Assembly (NCBI GenBank): GCA_017547145.1
Contig: JAFYQJ010000015.1
Coordinates: 1-40,440 of the forward strand
Origin: Paludibacteraceae bacterium
GTDB taxonomy: Bacteria > Bacteroidota > Bacteroidia > Bacteroidales > Paludibacteraceae
Reading direction: 5' to 3'
DNA length: 40,440 nt
In this document: positions 8,493 through 16,427 of the stretch, piece after piece
Layout: the number at the start of each line of letters is the position of its first letter
Numbering within the stretch: the stretch's first letter is position 1
Notes under the pieces: generated by a model
Databases searched by the model: none
What the model was told of the DNA's origin: nothing
Seen by the model: the letters and a program-made list of their open reading frames with translations, nothing else
Position numbers and translations under genes: made by a program

Positions 8493-9041
8493 TTACTTTT
8501 TAAAGTAACGATTATAAAGTCCTTCAAATCCTTTTCCGTGACGAGCTTCATCTTTTGCCATTTCGTGAACGGTATCATGGATTGCATCTAAATTTAGTTC
8601 TTTAGCACGTTTAGCAATACGCATTTTATCTTCGCATGCACCACTTTCTGCATTCATACGTTTTTCAAGGTTTGTTTTTGTATCCCAAACTACTTCTCCT
8701 AATAATTCTGCAAATTTAGCTGCATGTTCTGCTTCTTCCCATGCATAACGTTTAAAAGCTTCAGCGATTTCAGGATAACCTTCGCGGTCTGCTTGACGGC
8801 TCATTGCCAAATACATACCAACTTCAGTTGCTTCTCCCATGAAATGCGCGTTAAGGTCTTTTATCATCTCGTCATCACATCCTTTTGCAATACCAATTTC
8901 GTGTTCAGTTACAAATGTAAGCCCCGCTGTTTCATCTAATTCTTTAAATTTAGTTTTTGGTTGTTTACATTGTGGGCAAAAATCTGGTGCATCGTTTCCT
9001 TCATGAACATAACCGCATACTGTACAAATAAATTTTTTCAT
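8493..9041 (-). CDS. rbr: Reverse-type rubrerythrin (N-terminal rubredoxin domain)
   Basis: A 182-aa non-haem iron peroxidase that reduces hydrogen peroxide in the cytoplasm of anaerobes. Domain order is reversed relative to classical rubrerythrin. Residues 1-35 form a rubredoxin-like Fe(Cys)4 site (C-T-V-C-G near 6-10 and C-P-Q-C near 22-25). Residues about 45-182 form the four-helix ferritin-like di-iron domain, with E-A-T-E-V-G, E-E-A-E-H-A-A and D-E-A-R-H-G ligand motifs. This architecture is known from clostridial reverse rubrerythrins. It lies 33 nt downstream of a PerR-like repressor on the same strand, so joint transcription from the perR promoter and peroxide control are likely. Confidence 0.95.
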   Translation of the reverse strand: MKKFICTVCGYVHEGNDAPDFCPQCKQPKTKFKELDETAGLTFVTEHEIGIAKGCDDEMIKDLNAHFMGEATEVGMYLAMSRQADREGYPEIAEAFKRYAWEEAEHAAKFAELLGEVVWDTKTNLEKRMNAESGACEDKMRIAKRAKELNLDAIHDTVHEMAKDEARHGKGFEGLYNRYFKK

Positions 9042-9074
9042 AGTTGTTTGTTTTTTAATAGTTAATTAATAATG

Positions 9075-9482
9075 TTATTTACAATTTTTACAAATTCCTT
9101 TACAATAGATTTGAGTATCTTTAATATTATAACCATCTAGGGAAGAAAAAAGTTCTTCTATGTTTAGTAATTTTTCGTTTACATGGAAATCGTAGAGTTG
9201 ATTGCAATTTTGACATAAAAAATGACCGTGCAAAGAGACATCTCCATCAAAACGAGCATTTTTTTCTTCTATGCTTATTAACGATGCAATTCCGTGCTTT
9301 ACAAACAATTTCATAGTATTGTAAATCGTTGTTCTAGAAATTGTTGGTATTTGCTCATGCAGTGCTTCGTACATTTCGTCAACATTAGGATGCGTTTTGT
9401 GTGTAAGCAAATAGTCCATTAATGCAATTCGTTGAACTGATGGTTTTATTCCGTTTTCTGTTAAATAAATTTGTGTGTTCAT
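9075..9482 (-). CDS. perR: PerR-like Fur-family peroxide-responsive repressor
   Basis: A 135-aa Fur superfamily regulator. The winged helix covers about residues 1-80 (R-T-T-I-Y-N-T recognition segment). The regulatory metal region reads F-D-G-D-V-S-L-H-G-H-F, followed by C-Q-N-C, with a second Cys cluster (C-x3-C-x2-C) at the very C-terminus for structural zinc. In PerR these His/Asp ligands bind Fe and a His is oxidised by peroxide. The start at M-N-T-Q is chosen over an upstream codon at 9515 because the longer form would run across the promoter and the palindromic operator. The gene is divergent from recQ and upstream of rubrerythrin, which supports PerR over ferric-uptake Fur. Confidence 0.9.
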   Translation of the reverse strand: MNTQIYLTENGIKPSVQRIALMDYLLTHKTHPNVDEMYEALHEQIPTISRTTIYNTMKLFVKHGIASLISIEEKNARFDGDVSLHGHFLCQNCNQLYDFHVNEKLLNIEELFSSLDGYNIKDTQIYCKGICKNCK

Positions 9483-9492
9483 TCTGTAATAA

Positions 9493-9506
9493 TTACAAAT
9501 TTGTAA
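9493..9506 (-). promoter_or_regulatory. Palindromic PerR/Fur-like operator
   Basis: TTACAAATTTGTAA is a perfect 14-bp palindrome lying just downstream of the perR -7 element, around the expected transcription start. That is the position expected for autoregulation by a Fur-family repressor. The binding is inferred. Confidence 0.65.
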
Positions 9507-9512
9507 CCATTG

Positions 9513-9543
9513 CAAATATATAAGCTTTTTTTTTACTATGCAA
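9513..9543 (-). promoter_or_regulatory. Bacteroidota-type promoter of perR-rbr (TTG-N20-TATATTTG)
   Basis: On the minus strand, TATATTTG (9513-9520) is preceded by TTG (9541-9543) at a 20-nt spacing, close to the established Bacteroides TTTG/TAnnTTTG promoter consensus. Confidence 0.7.
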
Positions 9544-9564
9544 GAAAAAAATAAAAAAATACAT

Positions 9565-9572
9565 TATTTTTG
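9565..9572 (+). promoter_or_regulatory. TAnnTTTG element immediately upstream of recQ
   Basis: TATTTTTG ends only 5 nt before the recQ ATG, implying a leaderless or near-leaderless transcript if it is used. No TTG was seen at the -33 position, so confidence is limited. Confidence 0.45.
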
Positions 9573-9577
9573 TTTTA

Positions 9578-11485
9578 ATGTCTATTTTTCATAACATATT
9601 AAAGGAATATTGGGGTTATGAAGACTTTCGTCCTTTGCAGGAAGATATCATAAAATCGGTAAGTGAGGGTAGAGATACGCTTGGTTTGATGCCAACGGGA
9701 GGTGGAAAGTCTATTACATTTCAAGTTCCCGCATTAGCCAAGGAGGGTATTTGTTTGGTGGTTACGCCATTGATTGCTTTGATGAAGGATCAGGTTTCGA
9801 ATCTAAAACGAAAGGGTATTAAAGCAACGATGATTTATTCTGCTATGTCGCGAGAAGACATATTAACGGTATTTGACAATTGTTATTTTGGCGATTATAA
9901 GTTTCTTTATGTTTCTCCTGAACGTTTATCAACGGAACTTTTTCAAAAAAAGATTCAGGCGCAACGATTGAGTATGATTGTAGTTGATGAGTCGCATTGT
10001 ATATCTCAATGGGGTTACGATTTTCGTCCATCGTATTTAAAGATAGCTGAAATTCGAAAGTTTTTCCCTGAAATACCAGTATTAGCTCTTACTGCTACAG
10101 CTACACCTGAAGTTGTAGACGATATACAAGAAAAATTACATTTCGCGAAAAAGCATGTTTATAAAAAAAGTTTTGAGCGATCAAATCTTGCTTATGTTGT
10201 GCGACGAACAGAAAATAAATTAGAACAACTTCTTAGAATTCTAAATTCGGTAAAAGGAACTTCGGTAGTTTATGTAAGGAGTAGGAGTCGGACAAAAGAG
10301 ATAGCTGAATTTTTAGAGCAGAATGGGATAAGTGCCGATTTTTTTCATGCTGGACTTTCTGATGAAGAAAAGGATCGTAAGCAACATAATTGGAAAACTG
10401 ATGTTTGCCGTGTAATTGTTGCAACAAATGCATTTGGAATGGGTATTGACAAACCAGATGTGAGAAGTGTGGTACATATAGATTTACCTGACTCTATAGA
10501 GGCTTATTTTCAAGAGGCTGGGCGTGCGGGGCGCGATGGGGAAAAAGCATATGCGGTATTGCTTTTTAATTCTTTTGATGCTACAAAACTAAAAAAACGT
10601 ATTGCAGACAATTTCCCTTCTAAAGATTTTATTAAAAAAGTTTATGAAAGATTGGGTAACTTTTTTGAATTAGGGGTTGGATATGGTTTGGAGAAAATTT
10701 ACGCGTTTAATTTAAATGATTTTTGTAAAAAAAATGCTTTGCCGATAAATCCGACTTATAGTGCACTGAAAATTTTAGAATTGTCTGGATATTTGGAATT
10801 GACAGAAGAATTAGACAATCCTTCAAAATTAATGTTTTCTGTTACAAAAGATGGCTTGTACAAATTAGATTCGTTAAATAAGAAATATGATAATTTGATA
10901 CAGGTGCTATTGCGTTCGTATACAGGAGTTTTTACTGATTATGTACATATAAACGAAGATGTAATAGCAGAACGATTAAACAAAACACGGAATGAGATTT
11001 ACAACGAACTTTTAGATTTGCAAAAGAAAGGAATTGTCAGGTATATTCCTTTTAGAAAAACTCCTTTTATAATATATACACGAGAGCGACATGATATAAG
11101 TGATTTACATTTGCCAGTGGCTGCATACGACGAGAGAAAACAACGTTATGAAAAACAAGTTTTTTCGATGCTTGACTATGCAGAGTCTGATAATGTTTGT
11201 CGAAGTAGAATCTTGTTAGATTATTTTGGAGAAGAAAACTCGAATGATTGTCGTCAGTGCGACGTTTGTTTAAGCAAAAGAAATATAGAGTTGAACTCTT
11301 ATCGTGATGAAGTAAAAGCAAAAATAGAATATTTATTGAAAAAGGAACCTTTGTCAGTAAATGAGTTGATTAAGCGAATAGCGGGTAATGAAACTTCTAT
11401 TTTGGAAATAATTACTTCTTTGCTTGATACAAACTTTTTAGAACAGGATAATAGAATGCGATTGAAAATAAAAAAAGGCACTTAA
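9578..11485 (+). CDS. recQ: RecQ-type ATP-dependent DNA helicase
   Basis: A 635-aa superfamily 2 3'-5' DNA helicase acting in recombination and replication-fork repair. Visible motifs in order are P-T-G-G-G-K-S (Walker A, about 40-46), D-E-S-H-C-I-S-Q-W-G-Y-D-F-R-P (Walker B and RecQ aromatic loop, about 137-151), A-L-T-A-T-A-T-P (motif III), A-T-N-A-F-G-M-G-I-D-K-P-D-V-R (motif V) and Q-E-A-G-R-A-G-R-D-G (motif VI). A zinc-binding C-R/C-R-Q-C-D-V-C cluster lies near 540-565. The region after the zinc site is short and I see no clear HRDC domain, so this is the compact RecQ form. It is divergent from perR, with a terminator overlapping its stop codon. Confidence 0.95.
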   Translation: MSIFHNILKEYWGYEDFRPLQEDIIKSVSEGRDTLGLMPTGGGKSITFQVPALAKEGICLVVTPLIALMKDQVSNLKRKGIKATMIYSAMSREDILTVFDNCYFGDYKFLYVSPERLSTELFQKKIQAQRLSMIVVDESHCISQWGYDFRPSYLKIAEIRKFFPEIPVLALTATATPEVVDDIQEKLHFAKKHVYKKSFERSNLAYVVRRTENKLEQLLRILNSVKGTSVVYVRSRSRTKEIAEFLEQNGISADFFHAGLSDEEKDRKQHNWKTDVCRVIVATNAFGMGIDKPDVRSVVHIDLPDSIEAYFQEAGRAGRDGEKAYAVLLFNSFDATKLKKRIADNFPSKDFIKKVYERLGNFFELGVGYGLEKIYAFNLNDFCKKNALPINPTYSALKILELSGYLELTEELDNPSKLMFSVTKDGLYKLDSLNKKYDNLIQVLLRSYTGVFTDYVHINEDVIAERLNKTRNEIYNELLDLQKKGIVRYIPFRKTPFIIYTRERHDISDLHLPVAAYDERKQRYEKQVFSMLDYAESDNVCRSRILLDYFGEENSNDCRQCDVCLSKRNIELNSYRDEVKAKIEYLLKKEPLSVNELIKRIAGNETSILEIITSLLDTNFLEQDNRMRLKIKKGT

Positions 11486-11497
11486 TGCCTTTTTTTT
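11471..11497. terminator. Terminator overlapping the recQ stop codon
   Basis: AAAAAAGGCA and TGCCTTTTTT pair around CTTAA; the recQ TAA lies in the loop. A-run and T-run on either side make it usable from both strands, as the convergent lrp gene ends at 11506. Confidence 0.8.
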
Positions 11498-11505
11498 ATT
11501 TACTT

Positions 11506-11967
11506 CTATTTTGAATTTACTGGTACTTGTCGTTTTATACGTTGGTCGAGACAAGTTAGTGTTTCAGTGGAGACAACACCTTTTATTTCTTGGATTTTTC
11601 CATTTAAAAGTTCCATTAAATGTTCATCGTTTTTGGCATAGAGTTTTATGAGCATAGTGTAAGGACCTAGCGTGTAATGGCATTCTATGATTTCTGGAAT
11701 TTCTTCAAGTTGTGCAGTAACTTCTTTGTATAAAGATCCTCGCTCTAATGTTATGCCAATGTATGTACACATCTGAAATCCAAGCATTTTTGGATTTACG
11801 GTATAGCCAGATCCGGTTATCACCCCAGAGTCCATTAAGCGTTGAACACGTTGATGTATCGCTGCACGTGATACATTACATTCAGTTGCAATATCTTTAA
11901 AAGGTATACGTGCGTTTTTTGTTATAATTTGTATGATTTTTCGGTCTAAATCGTCTATTTTTTCCAT
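11506..11967 (-). CDS. Lrp/AsnC-family transcriptional regulator
   Basis: A 153-aa feast/famine regulator. Residues about 4-60 form the AsnC-type HTH (L-D-R-K-I-I, N-A-R-I-P-F-K-D-I-A, then V-S-R-A-A-I-H-Q-R-V-Q-R-L). Residues about 68-145 form the RAM ligand-binding/oligomerisation domain (G-I-T-L-E-R-G and the C-H-Y-T-L-G-P-Y-T-M-L-I-K-L strand region). The family binds amino acids and controls their metabolism; the ligand here is not predictable. It has its own TTG-N20-TATTTTTG promoter at 11997-12027 and is separated from the upstream FKBP genes by a terminator, so it is monocistronic. Confidence 0.92.
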   Translation of the reverse strand: MEKIDDLDRKIIQIITKNARIPFKDIATECNVSRAAIHQRVQRLMDSGVITGSGYTVNPKMLGFQMCTYIGITLERGSLYKEVTAQLEEIPEIIECHYTLGPYTMLIKLYAKNDEHLMELLNGKIQEIKGVVSTETLTCLDQRIKRQVPVNSK

Positions 11968-11996
11968 TTTTATTAGTTTGTGCTGTCATTTTGATT

Positions 11997-12027
11997 CAAA
12001 AATAAGGGAAAAAGTGATAAAATGCAA
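11997..12027 (-). promoter_or_regulatory. Bacteroidota-type promoter of the lrp gene
   Basis: On the minus strand, TTG (12025-12027) lies 20 nt before TATTTTTG (11997-12004), followed by a leader of roughly 25 nt to the ATG. Confidence 0.7.
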
Positions 12028-12040
12028 CTTTTTAAAATAA

Positions 12041-12072
12041 AAAAAGAGATTACCTTAAGTAATCTCTTTTTT
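12041..12072 (-). terminator. Terminator after the FKBP gene pair
   Basis: AAAAGAGATTA pairs with TAATCTCTTTT around CCTTAAG, with A/T runs on each side. It lies just after the FKBP lipoprotein stop. Confidence 0.85.
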
Positions 12073-12089
12073 ATGTAAAACTGAAAAAA

Positions 12090-12950
12090 TTATTTTTCTA
12101 TACCTAGAAGTTCTACTTCGAAAATTAATGTAGAGAAGGGTTTTATTTTTCCTTGATTTTTTGCTCCGTAAGCTAAATCTTGAGGAATATAAAGTTTATA
12201 TTTTGAACCCACAGACATTAATTGAAGAGCTTCTGTCCATCCTTTTATTACTTGGTTAACGCCAAATTCTGCTGGAGTTCCACGACCATAAGAACTGTCA
12301 AATTCTGTTCCGTCAATAAGAGTTCCTCTATAATGAACTTTTACTTTGTCTGTTACGCTAGGTTTTTCGCCTTTGCCTTCAGTTAAAACTTCGTATTGTA
12401 AACCGCTAGCAGTTGTTTTTACATTTTCACGTTTAGCATTTTCAGCTAAGAAAGTTTCTCCTTCAAGTTTGTTTTCGTTAAATTCTGCTTCTGCTTTTTT
12501 AGCTTGAATTTTTTCCATTGTAGTGTTTAAGAATTCCATTGCTTCTTCAGCAGAAAGTTTTGTTTCTTTGCTATTAAGAGTTTCGATAAGAGCGGCTTTG
12601 ATTAAATCTAAGTTTGTTGTTAAAGTAGAATCACCCATTAAACCTTGTTTTGTTTGAGCGGCCATACCTGCACCAATATTCAAACCTAAAGCATAAAAAC
12701 GAGTTGTTTCGTCGTTCTTTTTTACAGCGTCGTTAATACCTTTAATTAATGCTTTTACGTTAGCTTCTGTAGTGTCTCCTTGTAAATAATAAGTTTTGAT
12801 TTGGTCGCCATTAACTACACCAAAAGCATAATTGATACTGTCAAGCTCGTTTTTTAATTTAGCTTCTTTTGCACAACAATTGTTGCACGAAATTAATCCG
12901 TTTGCTAAAAAGCAAAGTGCAACTAAATAAAGAATTCTGTTTTTTTTCAT
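12090..12950 (-). CDS. FKBP-type peptidyl-prolyl isomerase, lipoprotein form
   Basis: A 286-aa Mip-like isomerase catalysing cis-trans prolyl isomerisation on exported proteins. An N-terminal lipoprotein signal with L-I-S-C (Cys near residue 22) indicates a membrane-anchored periplasmic location. Residues about 35-165 form the helical FKBP N-terminal dimerisation region (Y-A-F-G-V-V-N-G-D, Y-A-L-G-L-N-I-G). Residues about 185-285 form the FKBP catalytic domain (V-K-V-H-Y-R-G-T-L-I-D-G-T-E-F-D-S-S, G-W-T-E-A-L-Q-L-M, F-E-V-E-L-L). It is 18 nt downstream of a signal-less paralogue on the same strand, forming an operon of two FKBPs. Confidence 0.93.
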   Translation of the reverse strand: MKKNRILYLVALCFLANGLISCNNCCAKEAKLKNELDSINYAFGVVNGDQIKTYYLQGDTTEANVKALIKGINDAVKKNDETTRFYALGLNIGAGMAAQTKQGLMGDSTLTTNLDLIKAALIETLNSKETKLSAEEAMEFLNTTMEKIQAKKAEAEFNENKLEGETFLAENAKRENVKTTASGLQYEVLTEGKGEKPSVTDKVKVHYRGTLIDGTEFDSSYGRGTPAEFGVNQVIKGWTEALQLMSVGSKYKLYIPQDLAYGAKNQGKIKPFSTLIFEVELLGIEK

Positions 12951-12968
12951 TTTCTATATAATTTAATG

Positions 12969-13556
12969 TTATTTAATAATTTCTAATAATTCAACGTCGA
13001 AAATTAAAGTTGAAAATGGTTCTATAAGTTCTCCTGCTCCTTGTGCACCATACGCAAGTTTGTGTGGGATAAATAATCTCCATTTAGCTCCCACAGACAT
13101 TAATTGAAGAGCTTCTACCCATCCTTGAATTACTTGTGTAACACCAAATGTTGCGGGTTCTCCTCTTCGAATAGAACTATCAAAGACTGTTCCATCAATC
13201 AATGTGCCATGGTAATGAACTTTAACTTTATCAGATGCTAAAGGTTTTGCTCCGTTGCCTTCTACTAGAATTTCATATTGCAACCCCGATGCTGTTTGTA
13301 TTACATTTTCGCGTTTGGCATTTTCTTCAAGGAATTGTTTACCTTTAGTTTTGTTTTTCTCTAAAATTTCTTGTTGTAGTAGTGTAAAAAAATCATTGAG
13401 TATTTTTCTTGCTTCTTCTTCCGAAATTTCAAAAGTTTCATTTGAAAGAACGTTTTTTACCGCGTTAGAAAACTTTTCAATATTTAATTCTTTTATACCG
13501 CTTTTTTTTAGGCTTTTACCAATGTTTAAGCCTAGTGCATAACTTATTTTGTCCAT
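12969..13556 (-). CDS. FKBP-type peptidyl-prolyl isomerase, cytoplasmic form
   Basis: A 195-aa paralogue of the adjacent FKBP lipoprotein. It has no signal peptide and starts directly with M-D-K-I-S-Y-A-L-G-L-N-I-G, equivalent to the helical region of its neighbour. The helical segment spans about 1-85. The FKBP domain spans about 95-195, with V-K-V-H-Y-H-G-T-L-I-D-G-T-V-F-D-S-S, V-I-Q-G-W-V-E-A-L-Q-L-M-S-V-G-A and F-D-V-E-L-L. Its role would be folding in the cytoplasm. It is the first gene of a two-gene operon, with a TAAATTTG box only 7 nt before the ATG. Confidence 0.93.
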   Translation of the reverse strand: MDKISYALGLNIGKSLKKSGIKELNIEKFSNAVKNVLSNETFEISEEEARKILNDFFTLLQQEILEKNKTKGKQFLEENAKRENVIQTASGLQYEILVEGNGAKPLASDKVKVHYHGTLIDGTVFDSSIRRGEPATFGVTQVIQGWVEALQLMSVGAKWRLFIPHKLAYGAQGAGELIEPFSTLIFDVELLEIIK

Positions 13557-13563
13557 AATGTTG

Positions 13564-13571
13564 CAAATTTA
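13564..13571 (-). promoter_or_regulatory. TAnnTTTG element just upstream of the FKBP operon
   Basis: TAAATTTG on the minus strand ends 7 nt before the ATG at 13556, and a TTG lies about 18 nt further upstream. The predicted leader is only a few bases. Confidence 0.55.
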
Positions 13572-13635
13572 CTGCTTTTTGTTTCTATACAATAGAAAAC
13601 AAAGTTAAACATATTTAAAAAATAAAAGTAATGGG

Positions 13636-14664
13636 TTATTTAAATTTGTATATACACCATTCGTCATATTTTTCTCCTTCACGTAAAATAGGCGATGGGA
13701 AATGAGGTTGGTTAGGTGAATTGGGGAAACCTTGTGTTTCTAGACAAATTGCATGTTGTACGTCGTATATATTTCCGCTTTTCCCTTCGTTTTTTTCAAC
13801 CCAGTTTCCTGTATAAACTTGTATTCCTGGCATAGTGGTATAGACTTCCATAGCTCGTTCTTGTGCAGAAACTGTTGCTGCTAATACGCATTCTCCTTGT
13901 TGATTTTTGTTTAAGACCCAATTGTTGTCCAATCCTCGTCCTGCTTTGAAGAATTCGTCATCAATACGCTCTTCAATTAGTGTTGGCGTACGAAAATCCA
14001 TAGGATGATTTTCTACAGAAAGTATAACTCCATCAGGAGCAAAACTTTCGTCAACTTGTGTGAAATGGTCGGCATTAACTTGCAAAATATGATCACGAAC
14101 ATTGCCACAGCCTTCTCCTTTTAGGTTGAAATAAGCATGGTTTGTAAAACCTACAATTGTGTCTTTGTCAGAAGTGGCTTCGTAGTGAATGCTTAATGCA
14201 TTGTCGTCAGTAATGGCATAAGTAACAAAAACGTCTAAATTGCCAGGATAATTTTCTTCTCCATCTTTAGAAAAATAGTGTAATTTTAGAGTTGATTCTG
14301 TTGATTCAACCACGTCCCACACTTTTTGATTAAATCCGCTATTACCCCCATGCAAATGATTAGTCCCGTTGTTAACAGCTAATTGATAATCTGTGTTGTT
14401 TAGGGTAAAACGTCCGTCTTTTATTCTGTTAGCAAAACGTCCAATTACAGCATTGAAATAAGTCTCTTTTTCAATCCATTCGTCTAGCGTATTGAAACCT
14501 AAAACTACGTCTGCTGTAACTCCGTTTTTGTCAGGTGCAAATAGAGTTACTATTTTTGCTCCGTAGTTTGTAATGTCGGCAGACATCCCTTTTTTATTTT
14601 TCAATGTAAAAATATCGACTTGTTTGCTATCGATGATTTTTTTAAACGATTCTTTGTTTATCAT
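13636..14664 (-). CDS. galM: Aldose 1-epimerase (mutarotase)
   Basis: A 342-aa enzyme interconverting alpha and beta anomers of galactose/glucose, supplying alpha-galactose to galactokinase in the Leloir pathway. Family motifs are visible: V-I-G-R-F-A-N-R-I (substrate Arg), T-N-H-L-H-G-G-N-S-G-F (first catalytic His region), F-T-N-H-A-Y-F-N-L (second His) and C-L-E-T-Q-G-F-P-N-S-P-N-Q-P (catalytic Glu). No signal peptide is present, so it is cytoplasmic. It follows galK by 68 nt on the same strand, consistent with a galK-galM operon. No sugar transporter lies beside it, unlike many Bacteroides loci. No clear terminator follows. Confidence 0.95.
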   Translation of the reverse strand: MINKESFKKIIDSKQVDIFTLKNKKGMSADITNYGAKIVTLFAPDKNGVTADVVLGFNTLDEWIEKETYFNAVIGRFANRIKDGRFTLNNTDYQLAVNNGTNHLHGGNSGFNQKVWDVVESTESTLKLHYFSKDGEENYPGNLDVFVTYAITDDNALSIHYEATSDKDTIVGFTNHAYFNLKGEGCGNVRDHILQVNADHFTQVDESFAPDGVILSVENHPMDFRTPTLIEERIDDEFFKAGRGLDNNWVLNKNQQGECVLAATVSAQERAMEVYTTMPGIQVYTGNWVEKNEGKSGNIYDVQHAICLETQGFPNSPNQPHFPSPILREGEKYDEWCIYKFK

Positions 14665-14732
14665 ATTTTTGTTAAATAAAAGAGATAAGCCAACGGAATT
14701 ATTGGCTTATCAAGTTATGAAATTGAGAAAAT

Positions 14733-15896
14733 TTATTCTACACGGCAAGCACCATCGCCAATTTCGGCAATGTAGAATTCTGCGTCAAGACCAGTTTTTG
14801 CTTTGTAGTTTTTGCCAACTTCAGCCACGAATGTGTCAATAGCCTCGTCTTTTACTAATGATACGGTGCATCCACCAAAACCACCACCAGTCATACGAGA
14901 ACCAATTACGCCTTCAATTTTCCAAGCTTCTTCAGCCATTGTGTCGAGTTGTAGACCAGTTACTTCGTAATCGTCGCGAAGCGAAACGTGAGAAGCGTTC
15001 ATCAATTTTCCAAAAGCTTCAATATCGCCTGCTTTCAATGCTTTTACAGCGTCAGTAGTACGTTGAACTTCTCCAACAACGTGGCGTGCACGTTTGTGTG
15101 CAACTTCATCAGTAATAGCAGATTCTACGTTTTTGAATTCTTCTTCTGTCAATTCTGCCAAATATTTCAAAGGACGAACTTTATTTAATTGTTCAACTGC
15201 AGTTTTACACTCTGCTACGCGAGCATTGTAAGCTCCTGAGTCTAATTTGTGTGGGCTGTGAGTGTTGCTGATAACAACTTTTACGCCTTGCAATTTTACA
15301 GGAACAAGTTCAAACTGAAGTGTATCGCAATTCAAGAAAATAGCATGATCTTTTTTCCCTTGAGCACTTGCAAATTGGTCCATAATACCGCAATTGACCA
15401 ATGCAAATTCGTGTTCCGAAAGCTGACCAATTTTTGCCAATTCGGTACGATCGTAACCAGTTCCGAGTTGTTCGTTGAAAGCGAATGCAGTTACAACCTC
15501 TAATGCTGCCGAAGAAGAAAGTCCTGCTCCGTTTGGAACATTACCCCAAATAAGCATGTCGTAGCCATCTTCTATTTTTATTCCACGTTTTACAAATTGA
15601 GCAATACAACCTAAAGGATAGTTTACCCATGAACGTCCTTCTAGTGGAGTTGTTAGTTGGTCAAGACCAAGTTCTACGATTTCAGGTTGATTCAACGATT
15701 TGAATCTCATTTTTTTATCATCGTTTTTACTCATCAAAAGATAAGTACCGAAACTCAATGCACATGGGAATACAAATCCGCCATTGTAATCGGTGTGTTC
15801 TCCAATAAGATTTACTCGACCAGGTGAAAAGTAAACTGCATCTACATTTTTACCATAAGTTTCTTGGAATGCTGTTTTTAATTCTGTTACAGTCAT
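14733..15896 (-). CDS. galK: Galactokinase
   Basis: A 387-aa GHMP-family kinase that phosphorylates alpha-D-galactose to galactose-1-phosphate with ATP. Signatures are visible: the galactokinase motif P-G-R-V-N-L-I-G-E-H-T-D-Y-N-G-G (about 26-41), the GHMP ATP-binding P-N-G-A-G-L-S-S-S-A-A-L-E (about 120-132), and the C-terminal G-G-G-F-G-G-C-T (about 338-345). Length matches the bacterial family. It is the first gene of a galK-galM pair preceded by a TATCTTTG box about 40 nt upstream. Its codons are somewhat more GC-rich than those of flanking genes, which may reflect high expression. Confidence 0.97.
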   Translation of the reverse strand: MTVTELKTAFQETYGKNVDAVYFSPGRVNLIGEHTDYNGGFVFPCALSFGTYLLMSKNDDKKMRFKSLNQPEIVELGLDQLTTPLEGRSWVNYPLGCIAQFVKRGIKIEDGYDMLIWGNVPNGAGLSSSAALEVVTAFAFNEQLGTGYDRTELAKIGQLSEHEFALVNCGIMDQFASAQGKKDHAIFLNCDTLQFELVPVKLQGVKVVISNTHSPHKLDSGAYNARVAECKTAVEQLNKVRPLKYLAELTEEEFKNVESAITDEVAHKRARHVVGEVQRTTDAVKALKAGDIEAFGKLMNASHVSLRDDYEVTGLQLDTMAEEAWKIEGVIGSRMTGGGFGGCTVSLVKDEAIDTFVAEVGKNYKAKTGLDAEFYIAEIGDGACRVE

Positions 15897-15935
15897 AATT
15901 TTATGTTTTTGTTATTTGATTTTGTTTAATTTGAA

Positions 15936-15943
15936 CAAAGATA
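15936..15943 (-). promoter_or_regulatory. TAnnTTTG promoter element for galK-galM
   Basis: TATCTTTG on the minus strand lies 40 nt before the galK ATG. No convincing -33 TTG was found. The remaining 15944-16006 stretch holds nothing else recognisable. Confidence 0.5.
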
Positions 15944-16006
15944 ACTATTTATTTTTGAGAAAAAAATGTTATTGAAATGTTGTTTAACAGAATTGTTGGT
16001 ATAAAC

Positions 16007-16038
16007 AAAAACGCCCCGAACATTGTTCGAGGCGTTTT
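16007..16038 (-). terminator. Terminator after rpmE2
   Basis: AAAACGCC-C-CGAACA pairs with TGTTCG-A-GGCGTTTT (one mismatch), a GC-rich stem lying 21 nt after the L31 stop. Confidence 0.8.
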
Positions 16039-16058
16039 GCACTATCTACGCTTTGTAT

Positions 16059-16313
16059 TTATTTCTTACCACGATTTCCGTAACGGCTCATAAATTTGTC
16101 TACGCGTCCAGCAGTATCTACAAGTTTAGATTTACCTGTGTAGAATGGGTGAGACGAGCTTGAAATTTCGAGCTTTAACAAAGGATAAGTTACCCCATCA
16201 ATGTCGATGGTTTCTTTCGTAGCAACAGTCGAACGTGTAATGAAAAAATCACCATTTGACATGTCTTTAAAAACTACGGGTCGATAGCTTTCTGGATGAA
16301 TTCCTTTTTTCAT
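16059..16313 (-). CDS. rpmE2: 50S ribosomal protein L31, type B
   Basis: An 84-aa large-subunit ribosomal protein. It starts M-K-K-G-I-H-P and contains the conserved [10 protein letters not shown] and G-R-V-D-K-F segments of type B L31. It lacks the C-x-x-C zinc pair of type A, as expected for the zinc-independent form. It is monocistronic, with a TATCTTTG box 43 nt upstream and a terminator downstream. Confidence 0.97.
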   Translation of the reverse strand: MKKGIHPESYRPVVFKDMSNGDFFITRSTVATKETIDIDGVTYPLLKLEISSSSHPFYTGKSKLVDTAGRVDKFMSRYGNRGKK

Positions 16314-16355
16314 TGTTTATAATGTTTAAAAAATTAAATTCTCATTATGAGTTTG

Positions 16356-16363
16356 CAAAGATA
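16356..16363 (-). promoter_or_regulatory. TAnnTTTG promoter element for rpmE2
   Basis: TATCTTTG on the minus strand is followed by a leader of about 35 nt to the rpmE2 ATG. Spacing to the nearest TTG (15 nt) is shorter than usual. Confidence 0.5.
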
Positions 16364-16427
16364 GATAATAAATCTGAACAATAAGCTTTTTTGCTCAAAA
16401 ATATTATCTACTTTGTTGAAATGGTGT

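Noticed and set aside
9483..9515. Longer N-terminus for PerR (MQWLQICNYYR)
   Set aside because: These codons coincide with the palindromic operator and lie partly on the -7 element, so they are upstream regulatory DNA.
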